Part shown: positions 29,715-39,545 of the stretch, in pieces | How the letters are laid out: every line of letters starts with the position of its first letter | Numbering within the stretch: the first letter of the stretch is position 1 | Assembly (NCBI GenBank): GCA_014382695.1 | Contig: JACNJF010000084.1 | Location: 1 to 64,000 of the forward strand | Origin: Gammaproteobacteria bacterium | GTDB lineage: Bacteria > Pseudomonadota > Gammaproteobacteria > GCA-001735895 | DNA: 64,000 nucleotides | Reading direction: 5' to 3' | The notes under the pieces: generated by a model | Database searches by the model: none | Told to the model about the DNA's origin: nothing | The model's input: only the letters and a program-made list of their open reading frames with translations | Program-made: the position numbers and the translations under genes

Positions 29715-31610
29715 TTAGCTGTTGGCGTAACCCAGAGCCTGCAGCGCCGCTTTGACTTCGTCAAGGATAGCCGGGTCATCGATAGTGGCGGGCATTTTCC
29801 ACTCGGTGTTATCGGCGATGCTGACCATGGTGCCGCGCAGGATTTTTCCGGAGCGGGTTTTGGGCAGACGCTTGACGATTCGGGCCTGCTTGAACGCAGC
29901 AACCGGCCCGATCTGGTCACGCACGCGCTTGATCAGTTCCTTGATGATGTCTTCTTCAGGGCGGTCGACACCAGATTTCAGGACCACCAGGCCGAGTGGC
30001 ATCTGACCCTTGAGTGCATCGGCCACACCGATGACCGCACATTCGGCCACATCTGGATGTCCGGACAGCACTTCTTCCATCGCGCCGGTGGAGAGGCGAT
30101 GGCCGGCAACGTTGATCACGTCATCGGTACGGCTCATGATCCACAGGTAGTTATCGGCGTCCTTGAAGCCGGCATCGCCGGTCAGGTAGTAGCCTTCGTA
30201 CTTGGATAGATAGGCATCAATAAAGCGCTGATCATTGCCCCACAGGCTGGGCAGACAGGATGGTGGTAACGGCAGTTTGATGACGATATTACCCATTTCA
30301 CCGGCCGGCATCTGCGCGCCTTCTTCGGACAGAATCTGTACATCGTAGCCGGGCATCGCGACGGTTGGGGAGCCGGGCTTGATCGGCAGTTCTTCGATAC
30401 CGAGCGGATTGGCGGCAATGCCCCAGCCGGTTTCGGTCTGCCACCAGTGGTCAACCACCGGCTTGTTGAGTTTTTCACGCGCCCAGAACAGGGTGTCAGG
30501 GTCGCAACGCTCACCGGCCAGAAACAGCGACTGCATGCAGGACAGATCGTATTTTTTCAGGTACTCACCATTCGGATCTTCTTTCTTGATCGCACGGAAT
30601 GCGGTCGGTGCAGTAAATAGAATTTTAACCTTATGCTCGCTGATCACGCGCCAGAAAGCGCCCGGATCAGGTGTGCCGACCGGTTTGCCTTCGTACATGA
30701 TGGTGGTGCAGCCTTTCAGCAGCGGGGCGTAGACGATATAGCTGTGGCCAACCACCCAGCCCACATCGGAAGCGGCCCAGTACACATCACCGGGTTCAAC
30801 GTTATAGATGTTTTTCATTGACCAGTGCATGGCGACCGCATGTCCACCGTTATCACGGATTACGCCCTTGGGCTGGCCGGTGGTGCCGGAGGTGTACAGG
30901 ATATACAGCGGATCGGTCGCGGCGACGGGGACGCAGTCGGCCGGAGTGGCGGCAGCGGCTTCGCTATCCCAGTCGTAGTCGCGTCCTTGCTGCATGCTGG
31001 CCGTGGCCTGAGGTCTGGCTTTTAATACGCAGGCGGTGACCTTGTGTTTGGCCAGACGCATGGCTTCGTCCAGCAACGGCTTGTATTCAACCACGCGACC
31101 GGGTTCGATACCGCAACTGGTGCTGACGATGATATTCGGTTTGGCATCGTCGATCCGGGTGGCCAGCTCATTTGCGGCAAAGCCGCCGAATACCACCGAG
31201 TGGATTGCGCCGATACGCGCACAGGCCAGCATCGCAACCGCCGCTTCGGGAATCATCGGCATATAGATGATGACTCGATCGCCTTTTCTGGCACCGAGTT
31301 TAACCAGTACACCGGCAAAGCTGGCAACCTGCTGTTGCAGCTCTGCATAGGAAATTTTGCGTTGTTGTTTGGTAATCGGTGAATCGTAGATGATGGCGGT
31401 CTGATTGCCACGTCCGGTTTCTACATGACGATCCACGGCGTTGTAACAGGTATTGATTTCGGCACCAGGAAACCAGCGTGGAACTGGCTTTGCCTGCATG
31501 TCGAGTACCCGGTCCCATTTTTTAATCCAGTGCAGGCCTTCGGCAGCTTCGCCCCAGAAGGTTTCCGGATCGGTAATGGATTGCTGGTAAATTTCGTTGT
31601 AACTAGTCAT
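29715..31610 (-). CDS. prpE: propionyl-CoA synthetase (AMP-forming acyl-CoA synthetase)
   Basis: 631 aa; YILYTSGTTGQPKGV, WWQTETGW, KTRSGKILRGTM. Confidence 0.9.
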   Translation of the reverse strand: MTSYNEIYQQSITDPETFWGEAAEGLHWIKKWDRVLDMQAKPVPRWFPGAEINTCYNAVDRHVETGRGNQTAIIYDSPITKQQRKISYAELQQQVASFAGVLVKLGARKGDRVIIYMPMIPEAAVAMLACARIGAIHSVVFGGFAANELATRIDDAKPNIIVSTSCGIEPGRVVEYKPLLDEAMRLAKHKVTACVLKARPQATASMQQGRDYDWDSEAAAATPADCVPVAATDPLYILYTSGTTGQPKGVIRDNGGHAVAMHWSMKNIYNVEPGDVYWAASDVGWVVGHSYIVYAPLLKGCTTIMYEGKPVGTPDPGAFWRVISEHKVKILFTAPTAFRAIKKEDPNGEYLKKYDLSCMQSLFLAGERCDPDTLFWAREKLNKPVVDHWWQTETGWGIAANPLGIEELPIKPGSPTVAMPGYDVQILSEEGAQMPAGEMGNIVIKLPLPPSCLPSLWGNDQRFIDAYLSKYEGYYLTGDAGFKDADNYLWIMSRTDDVINVAGHRLSTGAMEEVLSGHPDVAECAVIGVADALKGQMPLGLVVLKSGVDRPEEDIIKELIKRVRDQIGPVAAFKQARIVKRLPKTRSGKILRGTMVSIADNTEWKMPATIDDPAILDEVKAALQALGYANS

Positions 31611-31849
31611 GGTTCTGTCTCCTCGGTCTCTGGTTTTTATAGGCGTTTAGCACGAAGCAGCACGATATAGAAAGAAGGGAAAAACAGTATTCAGATTTAA
31701 AATGAATAGCTAACGTCAATACTGCGGGTCAGGGGCTGGGCCCTGACATCCGGGTCAACCGTTACTATCAAGCTTAATCTTCGTATCCTTCGTGTGATTC
31801 GTTTTACAAATTTCTGATCGTTGTTGATCAGTTTTTTAGTTGGTATCAG

Positions 31850-32344
31850 TTATTTTAATGGTAATTCGGTGTGGCTGAGTATGATGCCATCGTGATCGGC
31901 ATACACGTAGTCGCCCGGTTTAAACGTAACCCCGGAAAAAGTAACGGACATATCGATAAAGCCCATATTCTTTTTTTCGCTTTTCTTCGGGTGAGTGCCC
32001 AGAGCTTTAACTCCGATCGGCATACGGCTGATGTCGTCGCTATCGCGGATCAGTCCATACATGATGACGCCGGCCCAGCCATTATCGACGCCTTTCTGTG
32101 CCAGCAGGTCACCCAGCATCGCACAACGTTTTGAGCCACCCGCATCGACCACGAGTACACGCCCATGGCCGGGTTCAGACAGCTGTTCACGTACTTTGGA
32201 GTTGTCTTCAAAGCATTTGATGGTGCTTACCGGGCCATAAAAAGCGGCCAGTCCGCCGAAGCTTAGATAGCCGGGTTCGACGATCTCCAGCTGATCGGAG
32301 TAATCATCGCACAGGTCTGCTGTTTTAAAGTTTATTGTGCTCAT
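31850..32344 (-). CDS. rraA: ribonuclease E activity regulator RraA family
   Basis: 164 aa; TADLCDDYSDQLEIVEPGYLSFGG, VLVVDAGGSKRCAMLGDLLA. Confidence 0.93.
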   Translation of the reverse strand: MSTINFKTADLCDDYSDQLEIVEPGYLSFGGLAAFYGPVSTIKCFEDNSKVREQLSEPGHGRVLVVDAGGSKRCAMLGDLLAQKGVDNGWAGVIMYGLIRDSDDISRMPIGVKALGTHPKKSEKKNMGFIDMSVTFSGVTFKPGDYVYADHDGIILSHTELPLK

Positions 32345-34110
32345 TCGCAGTTTTCCGTTAAAGCGTAAATGTTTTTAAATCTAATTTTGGTGGAATAGGG
32401 AAAGACATCATGATAGCGGTGATCGTGTATGTCCTGCTGCACTGATTTCCAATAGTCGGCATTAAAAAGCTCACTCGCATGCGCTACGATGAGTTTGCGC
32501 AGTTGCAGATTACCGGTCATGAATTGCAGGAACTCTTCCGGGAATACGTCGTGATCACCGATTGGATACCAGGGTTCGGATGACATTTCCTGTTCTTCGG
32601 TCATGGCTTCGGGGATATGACGGAAGTTCATATCGGTCATGAATTCGATTTCATCGTAATCGTAGAAGATGACGCGCCCATGACGCGTGACTCCGAAATT
32701 TTTCAGCAGTAGATCACCGGCGAAGATATTGGCTGCAGCCATATCCTTGATCGACTGGGCATAATCCAGCGTGACCGCTTCCAGATCCTGGATATTCGGA
32801 TTCGCCAGATACAGGTTAAGTGGCTCCAGGCGGCGTTCAATATACAGGTGACGGATGATCAGCATGTTGTCTTCGATTTCCATACTGGAGGGGATTTTAT
32901 CTTTGAACTCATCCATCAACTCTTTCGAGATCCGATCCAGCGGGAATGCGGCGTAGGAGTATTCCAGCGTATCGGCCATGCGCCCGACGCGGTCATGCAT
33001 CTTGATGATCAGGTATTTTTCCTTGACCCGTTCGCGCGTGGTTTTCTTGGGCGGCGCAAAGCGATCGTTGATGACCTTGAATACATACGGGTAGGAGGGC
33101 AGGTTGAACACGGTCATGACCATGCCCTTGATACCGGGTGCGATTTCCAGCTGATCGGAGGAATGGCGCAGATGATGCAGGAAATTTCGGTAAAATTCAG
33201 TTTTGCCCTGCTTTTGCAGGCCGATCGAGGTATAGATGTCGGCCTTCGATTTGGCCGGCAGCATACGCAGCAGAAACTCTACTACCGCGTTCGGTGTCTG
33301 CGTATCGACCATAAAGTAACTACGCGCAAAACTGAACAGGTTGGTGATGTCATCCCATTCGTGGATCAGTGCATCGACATAGATGGCCCCTTTTTCATTG
33401 TTCAACAGGGGTAGTGCGAAGGGGATAATTTCATCGCCATTTACGCCCATGCCGATGATGTAGCCTGCCTTGTTACGGAAAAAAATACAGGTCAGTATGC
33501 GGATCTGGAAATGGATACGGAATTTGAGTTTGGGCAGGATTTCCTTTTTGATGCAGCATACGATACGGCGCACATCGCGGTTCAGATCTTCGTACGGCAG
33601 CGACAGTTGATGCAGCTGTAAAATCTTGCGCACAGTGCGGGTCAGGCCGTCACGCGTGGGATAAAGCCCGATATAGGTCGGCCGCTCATCATCCATGTAT
33701 TCGGTGGAAAGCGTTGGGCGAACAAAGATATTATCGTTGTTGTAGTTGCGCCGGTGAAACAGGGTGGTGAACACCGAATTGAAAAAGGTTTCAGCCAGTT
33801 CTGGCTGTTTATGCTGATACAGCAGGTGAACATATTCTATTTTCACCTCTTTCCATAAGGCTTCGTCAAACTGTTCCAGATCGAACTGTTGTTTCAGTTC
33901 ACTGATGGCTTCATCTACGCGCTGGGTATACAGGGTAATACGTTTTTTAGCAGACTGGCTGTCCTGCGGCCAGTCACATTGTTCAAAGCGCTGACGTGCA
34001 CCACGAGTGATTTCGAGAAAGATCCGATAATGTTTATCAAAACCCTGCAGGGTAGTACGGGCGATTAACTGGGCAGCATTTTGCATATTAATAGAGCCGT
34101 GTGAGAGCAA
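32341..34110 (-). CDS. aceK: isocitrate dehydrogenase kinase/phosphatase
   Basis: 589 aa; typical AceK C-terminus DYDEIEFMTDMNFRHIPEA...EEQEMSSEPWYPIGDHDVFPEEF; start may be the internal ATG at 34086; overlaps rraA start by 4 nt. Confidence 0.95.
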   Translation of the reverse strand: MLSHGSINMQNAAQLIARTTLQGFDKHYRIFLEITRGARQRFEQCDWPQDSQSAKKRITLYTQRVDEAISELKQQFDLEQFDEALWKEVKIEYVHLLYQHKQPELAETFFNSVFTTLFHRRNYNNDNIFVRPTLSTEYMDDERPTYIGLYPTRDGLTRTVRKILQLHQLSLPYEDLNRDVRRIVCCIKKEILPKLKFRIHFQIRILTCIFFRNKAGYIIGMGVNGDEIIPFALPLLNNEKGAIYVDALIHEWDDITNLFSFARSYFMVDTQTPNAVVEFLLRMLPAKSKADIYTSIGLQKQGKTEFYRNFLHHLRHSSDQLEIAPGIKGMVMTVFNLPSYPYVFKVINDRFAPPKKTTRERVKEKYLIIKMHDRVGRMADTLEYSYAAFPLDRISKELMDEFKDKIPSSMEIEDNMLIIRHLYIERRLEPLNLYLANPNIQDLEAVTLDYAQSIKDMAAANIFAGDLLLKNFGVTRHGRVIFYDYDEIEFMTDMNFRHIPEAMTEEQEMSSEPWYPIGDHDVFPEEFLQFMTGNLQLRKLIVAHASELFNADYWKSVQQDIHDHRYHDVFPYSTKIRFKNIYALTENCE

Positions 34111-34457
34111 AAAAAGAAGTGATCAAAACTTGAAACTACCGGCACGTGATGGGCGATTTAAGTGCTGTCGACTGGCCTGCAGTGATTTGCCTGCATGGCT
34201 GGTTTGTGGATGTGTTAGCGGTTGAGCTCTAATCATAGTATGACTGTGTGCTGGATATAATTAAGGATACTAAAAAAAGAACTCAGAAATTAACTTTGAG
34301 GCCACTTAAAAGCAACCTTAATAGTAGCAGCTGCAGGCTTTTTATCTAAATACTCTGTATTGAAAATATAAATCAGTTAGTATTTATAGGCGCAAAAACT
34401 AGATGAATATGTGCGAAAGTGATTAAATAGCCAGGGTTCACCACGAGTACTAATTTA

Positions 34458-35180
34458 ATGAGCAAGTTTGTTTTCAGAGTATTGATTCTCCAGCTTTTTT
34501 TGATTGCCAGCCCGTTACAGGCACTGGAAGATCAGGGGCTTAGTTCGATCATGTCGATCATCGATAAGGCGGTGGAAGAATTCAGCAAGGTCACTCAGGA
34601 TCAGGAATTGCCCGAACCGGATAAGCTGGCCAAAACGAAATCAACTTCATCCACCATCGTTAACCTGGCACGTACTCTGGGCAAGCTGAGCTATTCACGC
34701 CTGCAATGCGGTCAGGCCGATGTGCTGGCCGAGTTTACTCAGCGCGTACAGAATATGCCGGCCGATTTCCGTGACCCGATGCGCGATGCTTTTCAGCTTG
34801 GGTTCGATAAAAGCAAGGCGGAAACCGCACTGCTTTCTGCGGATGAGTGTGAACGCCTGACCCAGTCACGTACTCTGGGTGAGAAAAAGCTGGAAGCCAA
34901 TGTCGAAGAGCTGCCGCAGGAGACGCCGCTAAAAGAGGTGGAAAAACCGAAACCGGTGGTCGACCCGAAGCTTAAGCATCTGCGCCTGGCCGAGCTGACG
35001 GGACAACTGGCCTACAAAAGAAAATTCTGCGGTGATAATAAAGTGATCAATCGCGACTTTAATGAAGTTATTTCCAACATGCCGCAGGAGTTTCAGGAAG
35101 AGGCAAAGGCGTCCTACTGGAAAGGCTATCAGCATGGCAAACGCCTGAATTCGAGCTTGAGCAAGCAGGGCTGCCTGTAA
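34458..35180 (+). CDS. hypothetical secreted protein
   Basis: 240 aa with signal peptide; two related halves (LGKLSYSRLQCGQADVLAEF / TGQLAYKRKFCGDNKVINRDF). Confidence 0.75.
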   Translation: MSKFVFRVLILQLFLIASPLQALEDQGLSSIMSIIDKAVEEFSKVTQDQELPEPDKLAKTKSTSSTIVNLARTLGKLSYSRLQCGQADVLAEFTQRVQNMPADFRDPMRDAFQLGFDKSKAETALLSADECERLTQSRTLGEKKLEANVEELPQETPLKEVEKPKPVVDPKLKHLRLAELTGQLAYKRKFCGDNKVINRDFNEVISNMPQEFQEEAKASYWKGYQHGKRLNSSLSKQGCL

Positions 35181-35217
35181 AAATCCCGATCCATAATCTT
35201 AATTGCCAGTACCCTTT

Positions 35218-35238
35218 ATCCCGTAGACGCTACGGGAT
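35218..35238. terminator. hairpin downstream of the 240 aa ORF
   Basis: ATCCCGTAG-ACG-CTACGGGAT perfect 9-bp stem. Confidence 0.4.
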
Positions 35239-35396
35239 GATGCCAGCCCATCGCATAATCCCATAGTCCATCATCCTGCTCGTGCGCTTGCAGTATGCTT
35301 ATCTATCCGACTTAGGCTTTAGTCTCTTACCTGAAATCGGTATCAATGCTATTTTCATCAGCCGATGCGAACTGCTGCTTTTTCCGATTTGAATCT

Positions 35397-37691
35397 ATGC
35401 TGTTAACAAGTCCAGTTATTAAAGCCATCCTGACCTTTTCCTTGAGTATCCTGCTGGCGGGTGTGTCGGCCTGTGGAGGTGGTGGTGGTGATAGTGCGCC
35501 GGTTGTGCCGCTCCAGTCATTCCAGCGTATCGCACATTTTCCGGTCTATCTGAATAGCCAGTATGAGCATAAAACCTCTGCGCAGATGGTGGCTGCGACG
35601 GTGGATGGCAATACGCTGGTGTATACCGACCGGGCGCTGGAAGGCATCGGGCTGGTGGATATACGGAATCCAGCGGCACCGGCTAAATCGGTTATCATCC
35701 CGCTCGGGGCTGAGCCGACGGCCGTGGTGGTGCGTGGCGACCAGCTGCTGGTGACGCTGGACACTTCACTCGATTTTGTCAATGTCAGTGGCAAACTGGT
35801 GCTGATCGATCTGATTACGCGGCAACAGCAGGGTAGCATCGAGCTGAGCGGGCAACCGGATGCGATGGCGTTATCGCCGGATGGGCGCTTTGTCGCGATC
35901 GTGATCGAAAACCGGCGTGACCCGAACCTGAATAATGGCGAATCGGTCCAGGCGCCAGCCGGTCTGCTACAGATTGTCGATGTTTCTGGCGCGCTGGCGG
36001 AGTGGGCCAGCACTGAGGTCAGCCTGACTGGGCTGGCCGGGTTGCTGGCGGATGATCCCGAGCCGGTATCGGTCGATATCAATAGCAATAATATTGCAGT
36101 AGTCACGCTACAGAAAAATAACCACATCGTACTGGTGAACTTGAGCGATGGCTCGGTGCTACGCCATTTCAGTGCCGGCCAGCTTGATTTTAAGCAGGTG
36201 GATCTGAAGCAGGATGGAGTGATTGCGATGAGCCAGAATCAGGCCGGGGTTTTACGCGAACCGGATGGCGTGCGCTGGCTCGACACCGAGCGTTTTGCCA
36301 CGGCCGATGTGAAGGGCGGTCATGGCGGGTTTACCATCTTTGATCGCAACGGCAAGGTACTGTTTGAACCCGCCGAAAACTTTAGCCACATCGTTGCACA
36401 GCACGGGCATTTCCCGGAGCGGCTGTCCGCAACCAAACGCCTGCAGTCGGAAAGCCTGGAATTTGTGCAGTATGCGGATCAGGCCTTGCTGCTGGTCGGT
36501 TTTGAGCGTGCGGGTGCGCTACTGGTATATCGCCTGAGTGCAAATAATCGCGTCGAGTTTGTGCAGCTACTGCCTTCCGGGGTGAGTCCGCATGGATTGC
36601 TCGCGCTCCCCGGGCGTGAGTTGCTGGTATCCGCCGCCAGCGACGATGATCGCAATCAACATATCCGCTCCGGCCTGACTCTCTACCAGTTACAGCAGGG
36701 TGCTGTGGCGTATCCAACGATCGTTTCCGGCACCGATGCGGATGGTCTGCCGATCGGCTTCGGCGCTTTATCCGGACTAGCCATGGATGCGCTGGATAGC
36801 TCGATTGCGTACACCTTAGCGGATGCATTTTACCGCTCCAGCCGCATCTTCGAGCTGGATATTTCGCGCTCACCTGCGCTGATCCGGCGTGCCATCGTGA
36901 TCACGGATAGCAAGGGTGTGCTGGTGGCAGAAAATGTGGGTATGGTGAATGCGGATGACGTCAACAGCGTCAATATCGATCCGGAAGGTATCACCCGTGC
37001 CGCTGCCGGCGGCTTCTGGATTGCTGCCGAAGGCAAGGGCGACTGGACTGGCAGCCCGGCTTTTGAGTATCCAAACTATCTGCTGCGCGTATCCAGCGCA
37101 GGGGTGATCGAGCAACTGGTCAAACTGCCGGATGCAGTAGCACAGCGCCAGCGCGATGCGGGTTTTGAAGGCGTGGCGTCGGTGATGGATGGCAATGTCG
37201 AGATGCTGTACGTTGCGTTTCAGGGCGAGTGGGATGGTGATACCAGCAACTTTGTGCGCATCGGCCAGTACAATACGCTCACCGATGCGTGGAAGTTTTT
37301 TAATTATGCACTGGATCGTGTTGACCCGGCGCTTGGCGGTAAGGTCGGTCTATCCGATATTTGCGCACTGAGTAATCAGGAACTCATCGTCATCGAGCGC
37401 GACAATAACAGTGGACTGCGAGCCGGCATCAAACGCCTGTATAAGTTTTCGATCGCCGGGCTGGAAGCGGAGACCGACGATGGGACTAAAAATGTACATT
37501 TTCCGGAGCTCAACAAGGTACTGGTGGTGGATCTGCTGGATCGGTTGAAAGCGACCGGCGGCGCGGTTCTGGAAAAGATCGAGGGGGTCACGCTGACGCC
37601 GGATGGGACGCTGCTGATCGTTAACGATAACGATGGTGTCGGTCGATCGAATGGAGAAACGCAGCTATTGCGCTTGAAGGGTCTGCTCTAA
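35397..37691 (+). CDS. esterase-like / phytase-like beta-propeller lipoprotein
   Basis: Lipobox LLAGVSACGGGGG; C-terminal EGITRAAAGGFWIAAEGKG...GFEGVASVMDG...IEGVTLTPDGTLLIVNDNDG typical of the esterase-like phytase family; start moved to 35397. Confidence 0.8.
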   Translation: MLLTSPVIKAILTFSLSILLAGVSACGGGGGDSAPVVPLQSFQRIAHFPVYLNSQYEHKTSAQMVAATVDGNTLVYTDRALEGIGLVDIRNPAAPAKSVIIPLGAEPTAVVVRGDQLLVTLDTSLDFVNVSGKLVLIDLITRQQQGSIELSGQPDAMALSPDGRFVAIVIENRRDPNLNNGESVQAPAGLLQIVDVSGALAEWASTEVSLTGLAGLLADDPEPVSVDINSNNIAVVTLQKNNHIVLVNLSDGSVLRHFSAGQLDFKQVDLKQDGVIAMSQNQAGVLREPDGVRWLDTERFATADVKGGHGGFTIFDRNGKVLFEPAENFSHIVAQHGHFPERLSATKRLQSESLEFVQYADQALLLVGFERAGALLVYRLSANNRVEFVQLLPSGVSPHGLLALPGRELLVSAASDDDRNQHIRSGLTLYQLQQGAVAYPTIVSGTDADGLPIGFGALSGLAMDALDSSIAYTLADAFYRSSRIFELDISRSPALIRRAIVITDSKGVLVAENVGMVNADDVNSVNIDPEGITRAAAGGFWIAAEGKGDWTGSPAFEYPNYLLRVSSAGVIEQLVKLPDAVAQRQRDAGFEGVASVMDGNVEMLYVAFQGEWDGDTSNFVRIGQYNTLTDAWKFFNYALDRVDPALGGKVGLSDICALSNQELIVIERDNNSGLRAGIKRLYKFSIAGLEAETDDGTKNVHFPELNKVLVVDLLDRLKATGGAVLEKIEGVTLTPDGTLLIVNDNDGVGRSNGETQLLRLKGLL

Positions 37692-37738
37692 CTGATGCAT
37701 ACTCAATCTGACACCTTTTATATAATTTGATCATAACC

Positions 37739-39031
37739 ATGAGCAGTGTCAGTTTCCCTCCCGCACGCCTGGCCTGGACTATCTGGGGTCTTGGAGCTGC
37801 GCTCTATCTGTTTGCCTTTTTTCAGCGCGTCGCACCGGGGGTAATGACCACCGAGCTGAGTGCTGATTTCGCTCTGACCGCGTCTGCGCTGGGCAATCTA
37901 TCGGCGTTTTATTTTTACAGCTATGTCGCGATGCAGATCCCGACCGGTATTCTGGCCGATGTGTGGGGCCCGCGCCGACTGCTCACCAGCGGGGCGATGG
38001 TGGCCGCGGTTGGCACCCTGTTTTTCGCGTTTTCCGACAGTCTGTTGCTGGCGTCGCTGGGACGCTTTCTGATTGGCGGTTCAGTGGCGGTGGCTTTTGT
38101 GTGTATGTTGAAGCTGTCGCACCACTGGTTTGTACCGCGTCAGTTTGCGCTTGCCTCCGGCCTGGCGCTATTCATCGATATTGTCGGTGCGGTGTTTGCC
38201 GGGGTACCACTGCACTGGCTGGTGGTGGATTATGGCTGGCGTCCGGTGATGGCAGTTTCCGCTGTTTTTCCGTTTCTGGTCGGTATTCTGATCTGGCTGT
38301 ATGTACGTGATGATCCAGCAGAAAAAGGCTTTCAAACCCATATTACGCATGCCGTGTCGCCACCTCAGCGTCCCTGGTCGCGCGCCATCAGCGGTCTGCT
38401 GGAAGTTTTCCGTTACCGTAATACCTGGCTGCTGATGCTGGTTCCGGGCGGTGCGGCGGGTAGTATTCTGACTTTTTCCGGCCTCTGGGGCGTACCATTT
38501 TTAACCACCCATCATGCCATGAGCAAAGGCGATGCCGCCGCCGTCTGTTCGGCGATGCTGATCGCCTGGGCCATCGGCGGGCCGGTATTTGGAGCGCTGT
38601 CCGACCGGCTGGGATTGCGCCGGCCGCTGTATATTGCCGGTAGCGCCGTCATTACGCTGTGCTGGGGATTGATTGTGCTATGGCCGGATATGCCGCTCAG
38701 CTTACTGGTGGGCGTACTGATACTGTCCGGGTTTGCCTCCGGCTGTATGATTATTGGCTTTGCGTTTGCCAAGGAGTCGGTACCGGGTCGGCTGGCGGGA
38801 ACCGTTTCCGGGGTGGTCAATATGGGGGTGATGATGGGCCCGATGTTTCTGCAGCCAGCGGTGGGCTGGATGCTGGATCGTGGCTGGCAGACCGAACTAC
38901 TGCATGGCGTCAGGGTGTTTGGGGTATCCGCCTATCAGGGTGGCTTTGTGCTGTTACTGGCATGGGCAGGCGCTTCATTGCTGCTGATCATGTTTACCCA
39001 CGAAACGGGGGCGACTCAGGCAGCACATTAG
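37739..39031 (+). CDS. MFS transporter
   Basis: 12-TM MFS pattern: GVMTTELSADFALTASALGNLSAFYFYSYVAMQIPTGILADVWGPRRLL. Confidence 0.9.
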   Translation: MSSVSFPPARLAWTIWGLGAALYLFAFFQRVAPGVMTTELSADFALTASALGNLSAFYFYSYVAMQIPTGILADVWGPRRLLTSGAMVAAVGTLFFAFSDSLLLASLGRFLIGGSVAVAFVCMLKLSHHWFVPRQFALASGLALFIDIVGAVFAGVPLHWLVVDYGWRPVMAVSAVFPFLVGILIWLYVRDDPAEKGFQTHITHAVSPPQRPWSRAISGLLEVFRYRNTWLLMLVPGGAAGSILTFSGLWGVPFLTTHHAMSKGDAAAVCSAMLIAWAIGGPVFGALSDRLGLRRPLYIAGSAVITLCWGLIVLWPDMPLSLLVGVLILSGFASGCMIIGFAFAKESVPGRLAGTVSGVVNMGVMMGPMFLQPAVGWMLDRGWQTELLHGVRVFGVSAYQGGFVLLLAWAGASLLLIMFTHETGATQAAH

Positions 39032-39193
39032 GGGACTGCCTGATTCAGCGTTGCGGCTACTGAGAGTAAACTAATGCCTGGAGCCTGTCGGACGGCGCTG
39101 GTTTTAAACAGTTGATGTTTGTTACCATGTTTATTCCGGTGTACAGGTTCGCTATGTACTACACTTAATCACCTCACACTAACCAGGGAGCAG

Positions 39194-39457
39194 ATGATGA
39201 AATTAACCAAAGTAGCACATAAAGCCGCCGCAGAAGCCAGTCAGGCACTGGGTGCCAAGTTTACCGAAGAAGAGCTGGAAATGGTCACTTCAATCATTGC
39301 CAAGGCGATGGAAAAAGCGGTGGATGAAGTGAGTAAGCAGCATGCAGAAGCCTGTGGCGATTTCCTCAACCATGAGGTTGATCTGGCGCATAAAATGCGA
39401 GAAGAAATTGAGCGTAAACGAATTGCATTACTGGCCAATCTATCCAGCCTGCGCTAG
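39194..39457 (+). CDS. small helical hypothetical protein
   Basis: Internal start MMKLTKVAHKAAAEASQALG after AACCAGGGAGCAG; Glu/Lys/Ala-rich. Confidence 0.6.
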   Translation: MMKLTKVAHKAAAEASQALGAKFTEEELEMVTSIIAKAMEKAVDEVSKQHAEACGDFLNHEVDLAHKMREEIERKRIALLANLSSLR

Positions 39458-39545
39458 GACTCGCACACGCTTAAACGAAGCCACTCCCAGGCTTCAGCGG
39501 TGCATGCCGAACACTGGCCGATGACATGACCGAGCCGTCTGATCG

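Noticed and set aside
32848-33414. Antisense ORF (188 aa) inside aceK
   Set aside because: Shadow of a well-supported gene; His/Asp-rich translation typical of reverse-frame reading.
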